Shown here piece after piece: positions 24,273-32,197 of a stretch of DNA of 45,616 bases. A model generated the notes under the pieces. It made no database searches. It was not told the origin of the DNA and saw only the letters and a program-made list of their open reading frames with translations. The stretch is from an uncultured Corynebacterium sp. Its GTDB lineage: Bacteria; Actinomycetota; Actinomycetes; Mycobacteriales; Mycobacteriaceae. Made by a program: the position numbers and the translations under genes. Where the stretch lies: assembly GCF_937999985.1 (NCBI RefSeq), contig NZ_CALLDG010000019.1:1-45616 (forward strand), given 5' to 3'. Positions within the stretch are counted from its first letter, which is position 1; every line of letters begins with the position of its first letter.

Positions 24273-24302
24273 TTGGTGCTCAGGGTTTGCGTCGGCTAGG
24301 AT
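24273..24302 (+). promoter_or_regulatory. Candidate promoter of tRNA-Thr
   Basis: TTGGTG at 24273-24278 and TAGGAT at 24297-24302 are separated by 18 bases; the tRNA starts 23 bases downstream. Confidence 0.4.
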
Positions 24303-24325
24303 TACGCTTCGTACTTAATGTACGC

Positions 24326-24401
24326 GCCGCTTTAGCTCAGTCGGCAGAGCGTTTCACTCGTAATGAAAAGGTCGCGAGTTCGATTCTCGCAAGCGGCTCC
24401 A
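24326..24401 (+). tRNA. tRNA-Thr(CGT)
   Basis: A 76-base cloverleaf. The acceptor arm GCCGCTT (24326-24332) pairs with AAGCGGC (24391-24397), the discriminator is T and CCA is encoded. The anticodon loop is CTCGTAA between TTTCA and TGAAA, giving anticodon CGT and reading ACG threonine codons. The T arm contains GTTCGATTC. The last 30 bases recur imperfectly at 24910-24939, so this tRNA has served as an integration site. Confidence 0.97.
24372..24401 (+). repeat. attL-like copy: 3' end of tRNA-Thr
   Basis: The last 30 bases of the tRNA match 24910-24939 at 26 of 30 positions, including an uninterrupted 11-base AAGCGGCTCCA at the end. This is the usual attachment site of tRNA-targeting tyrosine integrases. 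Confidence 0.65.
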
Positions 24402-24406
24402 TGTGA

Positions 24407-24447
24407 TGTCCCACAGCATTCTTGGCAGTTTGCTGTGGGACATTTTT
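24407..24447 (+). terminator. Intrinsic terminator after tRNA-Thr
   Basis: TGTCCCACAGCA (24407-24418) and TGCTGTGGGACA (24431-24442) form a perfect 12-bp stem with a 12-base loop, followed by five Ts. Confidence 0.93.
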
Positions 24448-24617
24448 GCTTCGTGATTGCTAGCGACCGCTAACGTTTCGCCACTTATAAGCGTTTGGCT
24501 AGACAAAGCACTTCCAAGCTCACGAGTCTGTGTCCAATCAGCCATGGAACCGCACCCGGGGGCAAAGAAGGTTTTTGCACATCTCTACCCGAACTCCTTC
24601 AGAAAGGATTCCTCCCA

Positions 24618-24902
24618 ATGAAGATTCGCAAGTCGCTCATCGCTGGTGTTACCGCCGCAACCGTCACCGCGTGTCTCGCCACACCTGCCCAGGCCGAAAC
24701 CCACACCCCCACCACTCAAGTACAGGCTGCAGAAACTCCGAACACCAAGTCCCCGCTCGGCTCAGTGAACACCATCTGGGAAAACACCCCGGCTTGGCTG
24801 CGCTTCCCCCTCTTTGCACCGCTGGGACTCATCTGGGCCGTTATTTACGGCCTAGTTGGCGCTCAGAACTCCGACGCGCCATACTACGGCAGTCTTTCTT
24901 AA
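24618..24902 (+). CDS. Small exported protein inside the tRNA-flanked segment
   Basis: A 94-residue protein I do not recognise. It starts MKIRKSLIAGVTAATV, a Sec signal peptide with a likely cut after AQA at residue 26. An overlapping VTAC (16-19) could serve as a lipobox, so lipoprotein processing is an alternative. The mature part is Thr/Pro/Gln-rich, then carries a hydrophobic aromatic segment near 61-82 (beginning LRFPLFAPLG) and ends in a polar Tyr/Ser tail. The ATG at 24618 follows AGAAAGGA; the frame is open upstream to 24495 but without a better start. It is the only gene between the tRNA 3' end and its duplicated copy, which marks it as cargo of a lost or reduced integrated element. 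Confidence 0.75.
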   Translation: MKIRKSLIAGVTAATVTACLATPAQAETHTPTTQVQAAETPNTKSPLGSVNTIWENTPAWLRFPLFAPLGLIWAVIYGLVGAQNSDAPYYGSLS

Positions 24903-24909
24903 CCCGGTA

Positions 24910-24939
24910 TCGGAAGTGCGATTCTCGTAAGCGGCTCCA
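24910..24939 (+). repeat. attR-like copy of the tRNA-Thr 3' end
   Basis: A diverged direct repeat of 24372-24401 (26 of 30 identical), ending in the same AAGCGGCTCCA. The rest of a tRNA is absent, so it is not a second tRNA gene. With the tRNA it brackets 508 bases holding a terminator and one small exported gene. Confidence 0.65.
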
Positions 24940-24942
24940 CTA

Positions 24943-24996
24943 AAAACCGTCCAACCTGCGGGAATGCCAGCAGGAGGAGGTCGGGTTTTGCGTTGG
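24943..24996 (-). terminator. Probable terminator of ddh
   Basis: On the minus strand, just after the ddh stop, CCTGC and GCAGG form an inner stem and AAAACC and GGTTTT an outer one, ending in a run of five Ts (plus-strand aaaaa at 24943-24947). Confidence 0.5.
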
Positions 24997-24999
24997 GGC

Positions 25000-25980
25000 T
25001 TATAGCTTCTTGGCTACCAGATCGTCCAGAGGCTCTGCAGAAAGCAGGTAAGGTGCTACCTCGAAGACCGTGCGGGCGCCCGTCTCGCCAGCCTGGCGCA
25101 TGCGCCACGCGGCGCGGCCGTAGGCCACCTGCACCGCAGCGGTGAAGTCGGGGTTGCGCTCCAGCTCTAGGCCGAACTCAATCACGTGACCGGAAGTGCC
25201 CGCCTGGCCGCGGGTAATCACCTGCCCGCCGTGCGGCATGCCCTGGTGGTCGCGCTCGAACTCAGCTTCGGAGATGAACTCCACGATCGTCTCGTAGGGC
25301 GCGAAGTAGTCCGGCATCGTCACGATTGCCTCGCGGATCTGCTCCTTCAATTTCTCATCCGCTGCCGCATCGCCGGTTTCCTCCGCCACCACGAAGCAGT
25401 GGCGCAGGTGGCACTCGTTGGCCTTCAGGTCCGCGCCCTCGCCTCGCTTCACGGCTTCGATAGCCTCCGGATTTGGCTTGGTGTACTGCACGCCCTTGGC
25501 CACGCCGGGCACGCGACGCACCGCATCGGAGTGACCCTGCGAGAGTCCAGGCCCCCAGAACGTCATCTGGTCGGCTCCCGGCAGCACCGCTCCGCCGAGT
25601 ACACGGTTCAAGGAAAAGATGCCCGGATCCCAACCGGTGGAAATCATCGCAATGTTCTCGCCCTCTTGCGCGGACTTATCCATTACCGTCCGGTAATTCG
25701 GGATCTCGCCGTGGTTGTCGTAAGTATCGACTGTGGTGAAGTGCTTGGCCAGTTCAGGGGCCTGCGCTGGCACGTCGGTGGCACTGCCCAGGCAGACGAA
25801 GAGCACGTCTACTTCATCCTTGTGCTTTTCCACGTCCGCAGCTGGCAGAACACGGGCCTGCGTATCGAGGGAATCGCGGCGGGAGAACACACCGACGAGT
25901 TCCATGTCGGGCTGGTCGGCAATAACCTTCTCAACGCTGCGACCCAGATTTCCATAGCCAATGATGGCGGTGCGAATCAT
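25000..25980 (-). CDS. ddh: meso-Diaminopimelate D-dehydrogenase
   Basis: A 326-residue NADPH-dependent enzyme that makes meso-diaminopimelate from tetrahydrodipicolinate in one step, serving lysine and peptidoglycan synthesis. The N-terminal Rossmann motif is AIIGYGNLGRSVEK (5-18) with the NADPH phosphate-binding FSRR (32-35). The substrate domain holds STGWDPGIFSLNR and FWGPGLSQGHSDAVRR, both characteristic of the corynebacterial enzyme, and the ending FEVAPYLLS is conserved. The length is close to the 320-residue C. glutamicum protein. AAGGA lies nine bases before the ATG. It borders the tRNA-Thr mini-island, into which its terminator almost reaches. Confidence 0.96.
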   Translation of the reverse strand: MIRTAIIGYGNLGRSVEKVIADQPDMELVGVFSRRDSLDTQARVLPAADVEKHKDEVDVLFVCLGSATDVPAQAPELAKHFTTVDTYDNHGEIPNYRTVMDKSAQEGENIAMISTGWDPGIFSLNRVLGGAVLPGADQMTFWGPGLSQGHSDAVRRVPGVAKGVQYTKPNPEAIEAVKRGEGADLKANECHLRHCFVVAEETGDAAADEKLKEQIREAIVTMPDYFAPYETIVEFISEAEFERDHQGMPHGGQVITRGQAGTSGHVIEFGLELERNPDFTAAVQVAYGRAAWRMRQAGETGARTVFEVAPYLLSAEPLDDLVAKKL

Positions 25981-26137
25981 GCGGGGGAGTCCTTTCTAGA
26001 TATTCTCGTGTGGGCGGGACATGCGCCCGACGGGAAGGCGGGGAACCTTATTTAGATACCGTACTTAGATCCAGATTGCTGTGCTGCTAGCGTATCCATG
26101 GCGAGCTCTATGGGGGGAGGCAAGCATTGAGACTGAG

Positions 26138-27631
26138 CTAGCGGGAGGGGCGGGAAACTTCCGGCAGAGGCAGTTTCTCGAAGGGGCTCAACCCACGGAT
26201 GGCGGAGTTGGCGAAGCTGGCCACGACCAAGATCGCAAACATCGTCGCTGCAGAGAAAAGCTGCACCCGGGAACCCGGATCCGTCAGCATCAGCAACGCC
26301 AGCCCTGCCAGTACAACCAGCGTGGCGATGGTCAGCCAAGGGTAGCCCCACATGCGGATCGGCAACGCTCCGCTCGCCTGCTGCTCCAGGCGGGGGCGCA
26401 GGCGTAGCTGGGAGACGACGATGAACGTCCAAACGATCAGCAGGGATGCACCCGCGGAGTTCAGCATAAACGTCAGTAGCCAGCCGGTATCCAGGTAGTT
26501 CAGAACCACCATCACGATGGACAAACACACCGAGAGGATGATCGCGGCGACGGGCACGCCTCGACGGTCTACACGGGTGAAAATTTGGGGTGCCTCATGA
26601 CGATTAGCCAGGGAGAACATCATGCGGCTGGAGGCGTAGATCTGCGCATTGAAGGCAGACAGTAGCGCCAGAACAATAATGGCTTCCATGAAACCGACCA
26701 CGCCCGGAATACCGGCCAGATTCAGCACCCTAGTGAAGGGACTATCGGCTGCGCTTTCCGCCTGTCCTAGGGAAGAGTGGGGGAGTAGGAAGGTGATCAC
26801 CAGCACCGAACCTAAGTAGAACAGCGAGATTCGGGTGATGGTGGAGCGCACCGCGTTGATCAGTGAGCGCTGGGGATTCTCGGATTCCGCAGAGGCGATG
26901 GCCACGACCTCGATGCCCCCGAAGGCGAAGGCCACAGCCAGAATCGCCGTGGCCACGCCGCCCACCCCGTTGGGCATAAAGCCGTCGGCTGTGAACACCT
27001 CAGTGCCGATGAAGGTATGCCCGGGCAGGAGACCAAAGACTAGCAGGAACCCAATGACCAGGAAGGCTACTAGCACCGCCACCTTGATGAACGCGAACCA
27101 GAACTCGAACTCGCCGAAGGCACGGATTTGCAGGAGGTTCACCACGCCGAAGAAAATCACGCATACGGCGGCGGGGATCCAGGCGTCAATACCGAACCAT
27201 GCCCCCATAAAACTCGCCGCACCAGTAATTTCGGCGCCGAGCACCGCCACCGTGGCGAGCCAGTAAATCCAACCCTGAGTGAAGCCAGCCCAGCGCCCGA
27301 TGCCGTGTTCTGCATATTCGGAGAACGAGCCGGAGGCGGGGATGACGGTGCCCATCTCGCCCAGCATCTGCATCACGAGGATCGCGATGAAACCCGCCAC
27401 AATGTAGGCCAGCAGCACGGCCGGTCCGGCGGCCTCGATGCCCACGCCGGTGCCCAGGAACAGCCCGGCGCCGATGGTGGAGCCCAGGCCCATCATCGTG
27501 AGGTGGCGGACCTTCAGTCCGTTGCCTAGCTTGTCATCGCCTAGCTTGTTACTGCCTAGCTTGTCATCGCCGGTGCGCGAGTTCGCGTGTGAACTGGCGT
27601 TATCTGGGGAGGTGGAGGGGGTAGAGCTCAT
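26138..27631 (-). CDS. Amino-acid permease (APC superfamily, AAT family)
   Basis: A 497-residue transporter with about twelve membrane helices. LKVRHLTMMGLGSTIGAGLFLGTG at about 39-62 is the AAT-family helix 1 signature that binds the substrate carboxyl and amino groups. Such proteins import amino acids by proton symport (GABA, aromatic, Ser/Ala/Gly types); the substrate here cannot be set. The N-terminus is unusual: three 15-bp tandem repeats encode (DD/SN)KLG units at about residues 22-36. TATTCT stands six bases before the ATG at 27631, and AAGGA touches the ATG, so translation is probably leaderless. Upstream lies an array of 11-bp repeats. Confidence 0.88.
   Translation of the reverse strand: MSSTPSTSPDNASSHANSRTGDDKLGSNKLGDDKLGNGLKVRHLTMMGLGSTIGAGLFLGTGVGIEAAGPAVLLAYIVAGFIAILVMQMLGEMGTVIPASGSFSEYAEHGIGRWAGFTQGWIYWLATVAVLGAEITGAASFMGAWFGIDAWIPAAVCVIFFGVVNLLQIRAFGEFEFWFAFIKVAVLVAFLVIGFLLVFGLLPGHTFIGTEVFTADGFMPNGVGGVATAILAVAFAFGGIEVVAIASAESENPQRSLINAVRSTITRISLFYLGSVLVITFLLPHSSLGQAESAADSPFTRVLNLAGIPGVVGFMEAIIVLALLSAFNAQIYASSRMMFSLANRHEAPQIFTRVDRRGVPVAAIILSVCLSIVMVVLNYLDTGWLLTFMLNSAGASLLIVWTFIVVSQLRLRPRLEQQASGALPIRMWGYPWLTIATLVVLAGLALLMLTDPGSRVQLFSAATMFAILVVASFANSAIRGLSPFEKLPLPEVSRPSR
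27524..27568 (-). repeat. Three 15-bp tandem repeats in the permease N-terminus
   Basis: Units of 15 bases at 27524-27538, 27539-27553 and 27554-27568; the outer two are identical and the middle differs at three positions near its end. They keep the reading frame and encode KLG-containing pentapeptides. Confidence 0.9.
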
Positions 27632-27665
27632 TCCTTAAGAATACGACCTGGCCAGGTGCGGCTCT

Positions 27666-27720
27666 GCCTTGGACTAGCCTTGGACCGGCCTTGAACCAGA
27701 CTCGGATCAGCCTCGGCGCT
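27666..27720. repeat. Five degenerate 11-bp repeats upstream of the permease
   Basis: Units GCCTTGGACTA, GCCTTGGACCG, GCCTTGAACCA, GACTCGGATCA and GCCTCGGCGCT follow each other without gaps. The period of 11 bases is about one helical turn, so each unit presents the same DNA face. The array ends about 35 bases upstream of the permease start. Confidence 0.7.
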
Positions 27721-27760
27721 ACAGAACGCAGGTGTTCGTACCTCGCGTAAGGGTTTTCGG

Positions 27761-28471
27761 CTAGTACCCCGCGCGGATTGCGCTGATCGCGAGCCGCAGG
27801 CGCGAGTCCACCCCGAAGCGCTTCATCAGCGAAGACACGTGCTTCTTCACGGTCGATTCCGCGTAGAGTGCCTCCTTCGCGATCTCCGCGTTGGAGTGCC
27901 CCTGGACTAGAAGTTGGAGGGTGGTGCGCTCGCCTTCCGGGATGCTATCCGGGTCTGGCGCCGCGCCGGGTTTCTCTTGTTTATTTGGTGACGCCGACTT
28001 CCCCGCCTGCACAGCTGCCCCACCAACAGAGCGTTCGGGGATAAAGTCCACGAGGCGTGAAAGGCACTCGGGGGAGACGGCGGTGCCGCCGTTCATCGCG
28101 TCCCGGACGGCTTGGATGAATTGCACGGGGCGGGCGCTTTTGATGATGTACCCCGCGCCGCCGCTGGTGAGGATCTCCAGCATCGTTTCGTCGGTGTCCA
28201 TGGAAGTCATGGCGACGAACACAGGGGGATTGTCCTGAGATTGCAGGGTGCGGAGTAGCTCGATTCCGCCGACCTCTGGCATGTGGATGTCCGCCAACAC
28301 GAGGTCGAGGTCTCCCCCTAGTCGCTCGATCTGTTCGAGGGCGACGGCGCCGTTCTCGGCCTCGGCTACGATCTCGATGTCCTTGGCGACAGAGAAGTAG
28401 TGGCGGAGGGCGGTCAGCGCACGGGCGTCGTCATCGACTACGAGGATTCGTGTGACAGGGGCGTTATTCAT
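27761..28471 (-). CDS. NarL/LuxR-family response regulator
   Basis: A 236-residue two-component regulator. The receiver domain covers about 7-125, with acidic pocket DDD at 13-15, phospho-acceptor Asp 61 in VLADIHMP, and Lys in IIKSARP. A Ser/Pro/Lys-rich linker (about 135-165) joins a LuxR-type helix-turn-helix (about 170-228: NAEIAKEALYAESTVKKHVSSLMKRFGV). A dispersed GGCGTCA-type element at 27989 encodes part of this linker. The ATG at 28471 overlaps the kinase stop (ATGA), so the pair is translationally coupled. The frame is open upstream to 28804 only as the shadow of the kinase gene. The target regulon is unknown; the divergent small membrane protein is a candidate. Confidence 0.92.
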   Translation of the reverse strand: MNNAPVTRILVVDDDARALTALRHYFSVAKDIEIVAEAENGAVALEQIERLGGDLDLVLADIHMPEVGGIELLRTLQSQDNPPVFVAMTSMDTDETMLEILTSGGAGYIIKSARPVQFIQAVRDAMNGGTAVSPECLSRLVDFIPERSVGGAAVQAGKSASPNKQEKPGAAPDPDSIPEGERTTLQLLVQGHSNAEIAKEALYAESTVKKHVSSLMKRFGVDSRLRLAISAIRAGY

Positions 28472-29715
28472 GGTGATACTGACTTTAGGCTGAGCCGCCA
28501 AAAAGTGCGCGAGCCGTAGGTTTCTTGTTCTGTCTTGACCGTGCTCTTGGTTCGCTTGGCCCAGCGTTGCAGGTTGGCCAGGCCGAGATTGGAGGATAGG
28601 TCGGCGGGGAGCGCAGAGGAAGCTGTGCCGTCTCTTGCCACCTCGTTCCAGATGCACAGCGAATGGGTTTTTGTAGGGTTTTCCACAGCAACCACAACGG
28701 GGCTGCCTGGAGCTGCGTACTTCACAATGTTGGTCGCGCCCTCCATCAGTAGTCGGTGTACCAGCATGCACGGTCGCGTTTCTTGCGGGAGGAGTGCGGC
28801 ACATTGGCTCTGGCTGATGGAATTGGCAGGCGTGGCAGCGGAGGGGTTTGCCAACCAGTCTTTTGCCGGAGAGCCCTGGGTGAAGACCACCCGAAAGCCA
28901 TGGGGCTTGAGCCGCTCGGTGAAAGCCGATAGCGACTGGCCGGGAGAGGGGGCCTTAGCATGCGATAATTCTTGTTCCGTCGACCGGAGGAGGTCGAGGA
29001 GTTTGCGACTCTGTGCCATCGCCTCCCGGCTATTGTCGGCGATGGCATTCAGATTTTTGCGCATGGTTTCGCTGTCCAGGTGCGAATCGGGTTCCGCGTC
29101 TAGCTGTAGCTCCATCGTCTCCGCTTGCATAACCACAGAGGTCAAGGGGCCGGCCACGGAATCGTGGAGGGTCTCCGCCAGGTCCTGGCGGGTGCGTTCG
29201 AGGTCTGCTTCCCAGCTGTCGTTAAGGAAAGCGTTTCTGCGATCCAGGTAGCCGATGAGCCATCCTGCGCCGGTTCCGAGGAGGAGGAAAATCAGCCAGG
29301 CGAACACCGCCGAAGGGGCGAGGCTTTCCAGATAGTCTCGCGGGGAGGTGACTGTAGGGTCAAGGGTGCCCAGCACGAACGCGCTGAGGGTAACTGCGGT
29401 GGTAAGCAGGCGTTTTCCCGAAAAGGCGATTACGCCACAGAAGAAGGGTGCAAGGAAGACGAATGCGGGAAACTCATCTACTTGCAGCAGCATCGCAGCG
29501 CTGAAGGTGAGAAGGAAGAGCGCAGTTGCCCAGCGCGGATAACGCATGCCTAGCGCGGTCGCTAAGCAAAACCCAAGTGCCACAAGAACCAGGGCGATGG
29601 ACAGGGCATCGGGTGCGAGCGCGAGGCTGGAAGCAAAGGTGAGAGCGCACAGGGCAAACACCACGAGTGGAGTTTTCGTGGATACATCCTGCGGTGCTTG
29701 CTCTTTGATGGCCAC
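28468..29715 (-). CDS. HisKA_3-type membrane sensor histidine kinase
   Basis: A NarX/DesK-type kinase with about six membrane segments in its first 160 residues and no clear extracellular sensor domain. The dimerisation helix AETLHDSVAGPLTSV carries the phospho-acceptor His 184 (with the 29715 start). The ATP-binding domain has an N-box EGATNIVKYA and a G-box SSNLGLANL, but the D-x-G box between them is not recognisable. The frame is open to an ATG at 29820 (450 residues), but that leaves only 24 bases to the divergent gene and no ribosome-binding site. GTG at 29715 has AAGGAAG before it and leaves 129 bases for two promoters. Start moderately sure, family sure. Confidence 0.82.
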   Translation of the reverse strand: MAIKEQAPQDVSTKTPLVVFALCALTFASSLALAPDALSIALVLVALGFCLATALGMRYPRWATALFLLTFSAAMLLQVDEFPAFVFLAPFFCGVIAFSGKRLLTTAVTLSAFVLGTLDPTVTSPRDYLESLAPSAVFAWLIFLLLGTGAGWLIGYLDRRNAFLNDSWEADLERTRQDLAETLHDSVAGPLTSVVMQAETMELQLDAEPDSHLDSETMRKNLNAIADNSREAMAQSRKLLDLLRSTEQELSHAKAPSPGQSLSAFTERLKPHGFRVVFTQGSPAKDWLANPSAATPANSISQSQCAALLPQETRPCMLVHRLLMEGATNIVKYAAPGSPVVVAVENPTKTHSLCIWNEVARDGTASSALPADLSSNLGLANLQRWAKRTKSTVKTEQETYGSRTFWRLSLKSVSP

Positions 29716-29844
29716 AGCTTCCTTCACATAATCGATAGGTCGGAGTCTACTTTCGTACCGTGTTTCCCAGATGCCCTTTTCGGGAGCTTCCTTTGCCAGC
29801 ACCATGGATGGCGTAAGCATCTCACAACGGAAAGGACACAGAAC

Positions 29845-30006
29845 ATGGCTTCTTACACAGAGAAAGAATGGACCTACCCCATGGTTGGCTCTACGTTTGG
29901 CGTGGCCGCCGGTGTTGCGATGGCTAACCCGCTGGTAGGTGCGGCGCTAGCCATTATCTTTAGCTTTGCCGGTTACGCCATCGCGCAGTCCGAAGAGGCC
30001 GAGTAG
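29845..30006 (+). CDS. 53-residue membrane protein divergent from the two-component genes
   Basis: A small protein of unknown function. A short charged N-terminus (MASYTEKEWTYP) is followed by one hydrophobic Gly/Ala-rich hairpin-like segment (about 14-47) with small-residue spacing resembling a glycine zipper, and an acidic end SEEAE. AAGGA lies before the ATG at 29845. It is divergent from the histidine kinase/regulator pair and likely to be controlled by it. Its stop TAG abuts the convergent acyl-CoA dehydrogenase stop with no bases between. A membrane-stress or kinase-accessory role is a guess. Confidence 0.75.
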   Translation: MASYTEKEWTYPMVGSTFGVAAGVAMANPLVGAALAIIFSFAGYAIAQSEEAE

Positions 30007-32184
30007 CTACCCTGCCTGCCCCACGGCCGGGTCCGACTCGTACTTGGGAACCATCGCCTCGTAGCCCTCCATCAGCTTCAGATCCGTGATGTGGTCCGGG
30101 ATGCCGAAAGCGTCCACCAGCGTCTGCGACCAGGGGCCCAGGGAATCTACAAGGTCGTTCAGCGCTGCGCGGGCGGCCTTGGTGCGAGTACCCGTCAGCA
30201 GGTTTTGCTCCAAGTACCAGCTGGCGTTGTCCACAATGCAGCTGAGGAAGTACACCAGACGCACTTGCTCCAGTACTCGTTGCGCGTCTTCCGAATCCAA
30301 CTTGGACTCTGCATCCAAGAAGGCCTCGAAGATGATGCGATCCACGTGCGCCCAGCCGACGGCCAGCAGGTGATCCTGCGCGCGGTCGACCACCTTCGCC
30401 GCCTCGTCCACATCCATCTTGCGGGCGGGGCGCAGGCGGCGGGCGAGGGAGCGCATCAGGCGATCCTCCCGCTCGCTCAGCAGGTTGATCTGGTAGGCCG
30501 GATCGAACAGCGAGGTCTCCTCGGAGTCGCTGAACGTATCCACCAGGTTCTGGATCAGCGCGTCCGCGGCGGTTCGCCGGCGCAGCAGGTTGCCGAAGCT
30601 ATCCAGGCCGAAGCGCACCATCTCCATCGGATTCAGGCCGCCGAGCTCCTTGGCGAAGCCCGTCATCAGCTCCTTCCCTGCCAGCTGCATCATCACTACG
30701 TTGTCGCCCTCGAAGGTGGTGAACACATCCGAGTCCGCCTTCAGCGTGGTCAGCAGGTTCTCGGCCATGTAGCCCGCGCCGCCGCAGGCCTCGCGGGCCT
30801 CCTGGATCGTGTCGGTGGCGTGTGCGGTGTTGGCGGCCTTCAACGCTGCGGCGTGCGCTTCAACTTCTCGCTGGTCGGCCTGCTGTTCCTTGGTGTATTC
30901 GGTCGGCTCCACGCCCCGCTGGTCCAACTCGTGCACGCGCGCGATCAGCTTGTTCGTGGCGAACTGCAGGCCGTAGGCGCGGGCCACGCGCGGGATGAGG
31001 CGCAGGCGGTGCCAACGGTGCTCGATTAGGCGGTTTTCGGGTAGCGAATCGTCGGGAGCGAATTGACGCCGCAGGTTCGCGTACGTCACAGCGATGTCTA
31101 GCGCGGTGCGGGCGGCCGCGCCTGCGGCAGCTCCCACGGTCACGCGCCCGCGCACCAGGGCTCCGAGCATCGTGAAGAAGCGGCGGTTCGGGTTTTCAAT
31201 GGGGGAGGTGTAGTTGCCGGCCTCGTCTACGTCGGCGAAGCGGTTCAGCAGCGCCTCGCGGGGCACGCGGTGGTTATCGAAGCTGATGGTGCCGTTGTCC
31301 ACGCCCTTCAGCCCGCCCTTGTGGCCGTGGTCGCCGATGCGTACGCCGTCGATGGGGGAGCCGTCGTCTTCGCGGATGCGCACCAGCAGGCAGTGCACGC
31401 CCTGCGATTCGGCCTGCGCGTCGTCGCCAGCCTCGGTCGCGTTCTTAGCGTCGGGGACAATGAGCTGTGCAAACACTGCCGCCCAGCGGCCGTCGCGTGC
31501 GGCGTTGCCGATAAACCACTTCTCGGCAGAGGCGGTGGGGGAGTTGATGATGAACTCCTGCGTCTCCGCGTCATAGGTCGCCGTGGTCTCCAGCTGCTGT
31601 ACGTCGGAGCCGTGCCCGCGTTCGGTCATGGCGAAGCAACCGAGAGCCTCGAGGTTCATCAGCTTCCCCACTATCTCCTGGTGGCGCTCGGTTCCCAGGT
31701 TGCCGACGGCGCCGCCGAACAGGCCCCACTGCACTCCGGACTTCACCATGAGCGACAGGTCGGCGTGCCCCAGCATCTCGATGGAGGTCAGGCAGCGGCC
31801 GGTTTCTCCCGTGCCGCCCTGGTCGGCGCGGAAGGCGTGGTTCGGCATGCCGGATTCGAGCACACGCTGCAGGTGCTCGGTGGTGCGGGCACGGGACTGC
31901 TCTAGGTCTAGGTCGGTGCGTGGCAGGATATCTGGGTCTGCCAGCAGGCCGCGGGTTTCCTCGCGTGCTTCCGGGAAGTCGCCGTCGAGGACGGTCTGCA
32001 GAGCCTTTGCTATTGACGCCTGCGCTTCAGCGGTTGGAGCCGTGGACAAGGTCTTGGGCGCCGAGGTGGAGCGGCGGAGTTTGTTTCCAGACTTGTCAGC
32101 AATTCCATCGGCTGGGCTCGATGTGACCGAGCTATCAGTCGTTGCGATGTTTTCGGTTGTGTTCTCGGAATTGTTTGGTGACAT
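30007..32184 (-). CDS. Acyl-CoA dehydrogenase/oxidase family protein
   Basis: A 725-residue flavoprotein of the acyl-CoA oxidase size class, well above the 380-400 residues of simple dehydrogenases. A Ser/Thr-rich N-terminal 60 residues precede the fold. TERGHGSDVQQLETTATYD is the FAD and substrate loop seen in acyl-CoA oxidases. GHKGGLKGVDNGTISFDNHRVPREALLNR is the central beta-domain end, and TFEGDNVVMM holds the likely catalytic glutamate. A C-terminal helical domain of about 170 residues follows. It should catalyse the first step of fatty-acid beta-oxidation, passing electrons to oxygen or to a flavoprotein. TATCAT lies seven bases before the ATG at 32184. It is divergent from an MFS gene. 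Confidence 0.88.
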   Translation of the reverse strand: MSPNNSENTTENIATTDSSVTSSPADGIADKSGNKLRRSTSAPKTLSTAPTAEAQASIAKALQTVLDGDFPEAREETRGLLADPDILPRTDLDLEQSRARTTEHLQRVLESGMPNHAFRADQGGTGETGRCLTSIEMLGHADLSLMVKSGVQWGLFGGAVGNLGTERHQEIVGKLMNLEALGCFAMTERGHGSDVQQLETTATYDAETQEFIINSPTASAEKWFIGNAARDGRWAAVFAQLIVPDAKNATEAGDDAQAESQGVHCLLVRIREDDGSPIDGVRIGDHGHKGGLKGVDNGTISFDNHRVPREALLNRFADVDEAGNYTSPIENPNRRFFTMLGALVRGRVTVGAAAGAAARTALDIAVTYANLRRQFAPDDSLPENRLIEHRWHRLRLIPRVARAYGLQFATNKLIARVHELDQRGVEPTEYTKEQQADQREVEAHAAALKAANTAHATDTIQEAREACGGAGYMAENLLTTLKADSDVFTTFEGDNVVMMQLAGKELMTGFAKELGGLNPMEMVRFGLDSFGNLLRRRTAADALIQNLVDTFSDSEETSLFDPAYQINLLSEREDRLMRSLARRLRPARKMDVDEAAKVVDRAQDHLLAVGWAHVDRIIFEAFLDAESKLDSEDAQRVLEQVRLVYFLSCIVDNASWYLEQNLLTGTRTKAARAALNDLVDSLGPWSQTLVDAFGIPDHITDLKLMEGYEAMVPKYESDPAVGQAG

Positions 32185-32197
32185 GAAATTAATGATA
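32185..32197 (-). promoter_or_regulatory. Minus-10 element for a leaderless acyl-CoA dehydrogenase transcript
   Basis: TATCAT (32197-32192 on the minus strand) is seven bases from the ATG at 32184, with no ribosome-binding site. Confidence 0.45.

Noticed and set aside
24910..24939. Second tRNA gene
   Set aside because: Only the 3' 30 bases match; no acceptor 5' strand, D arm or anticodon arm precedes them.
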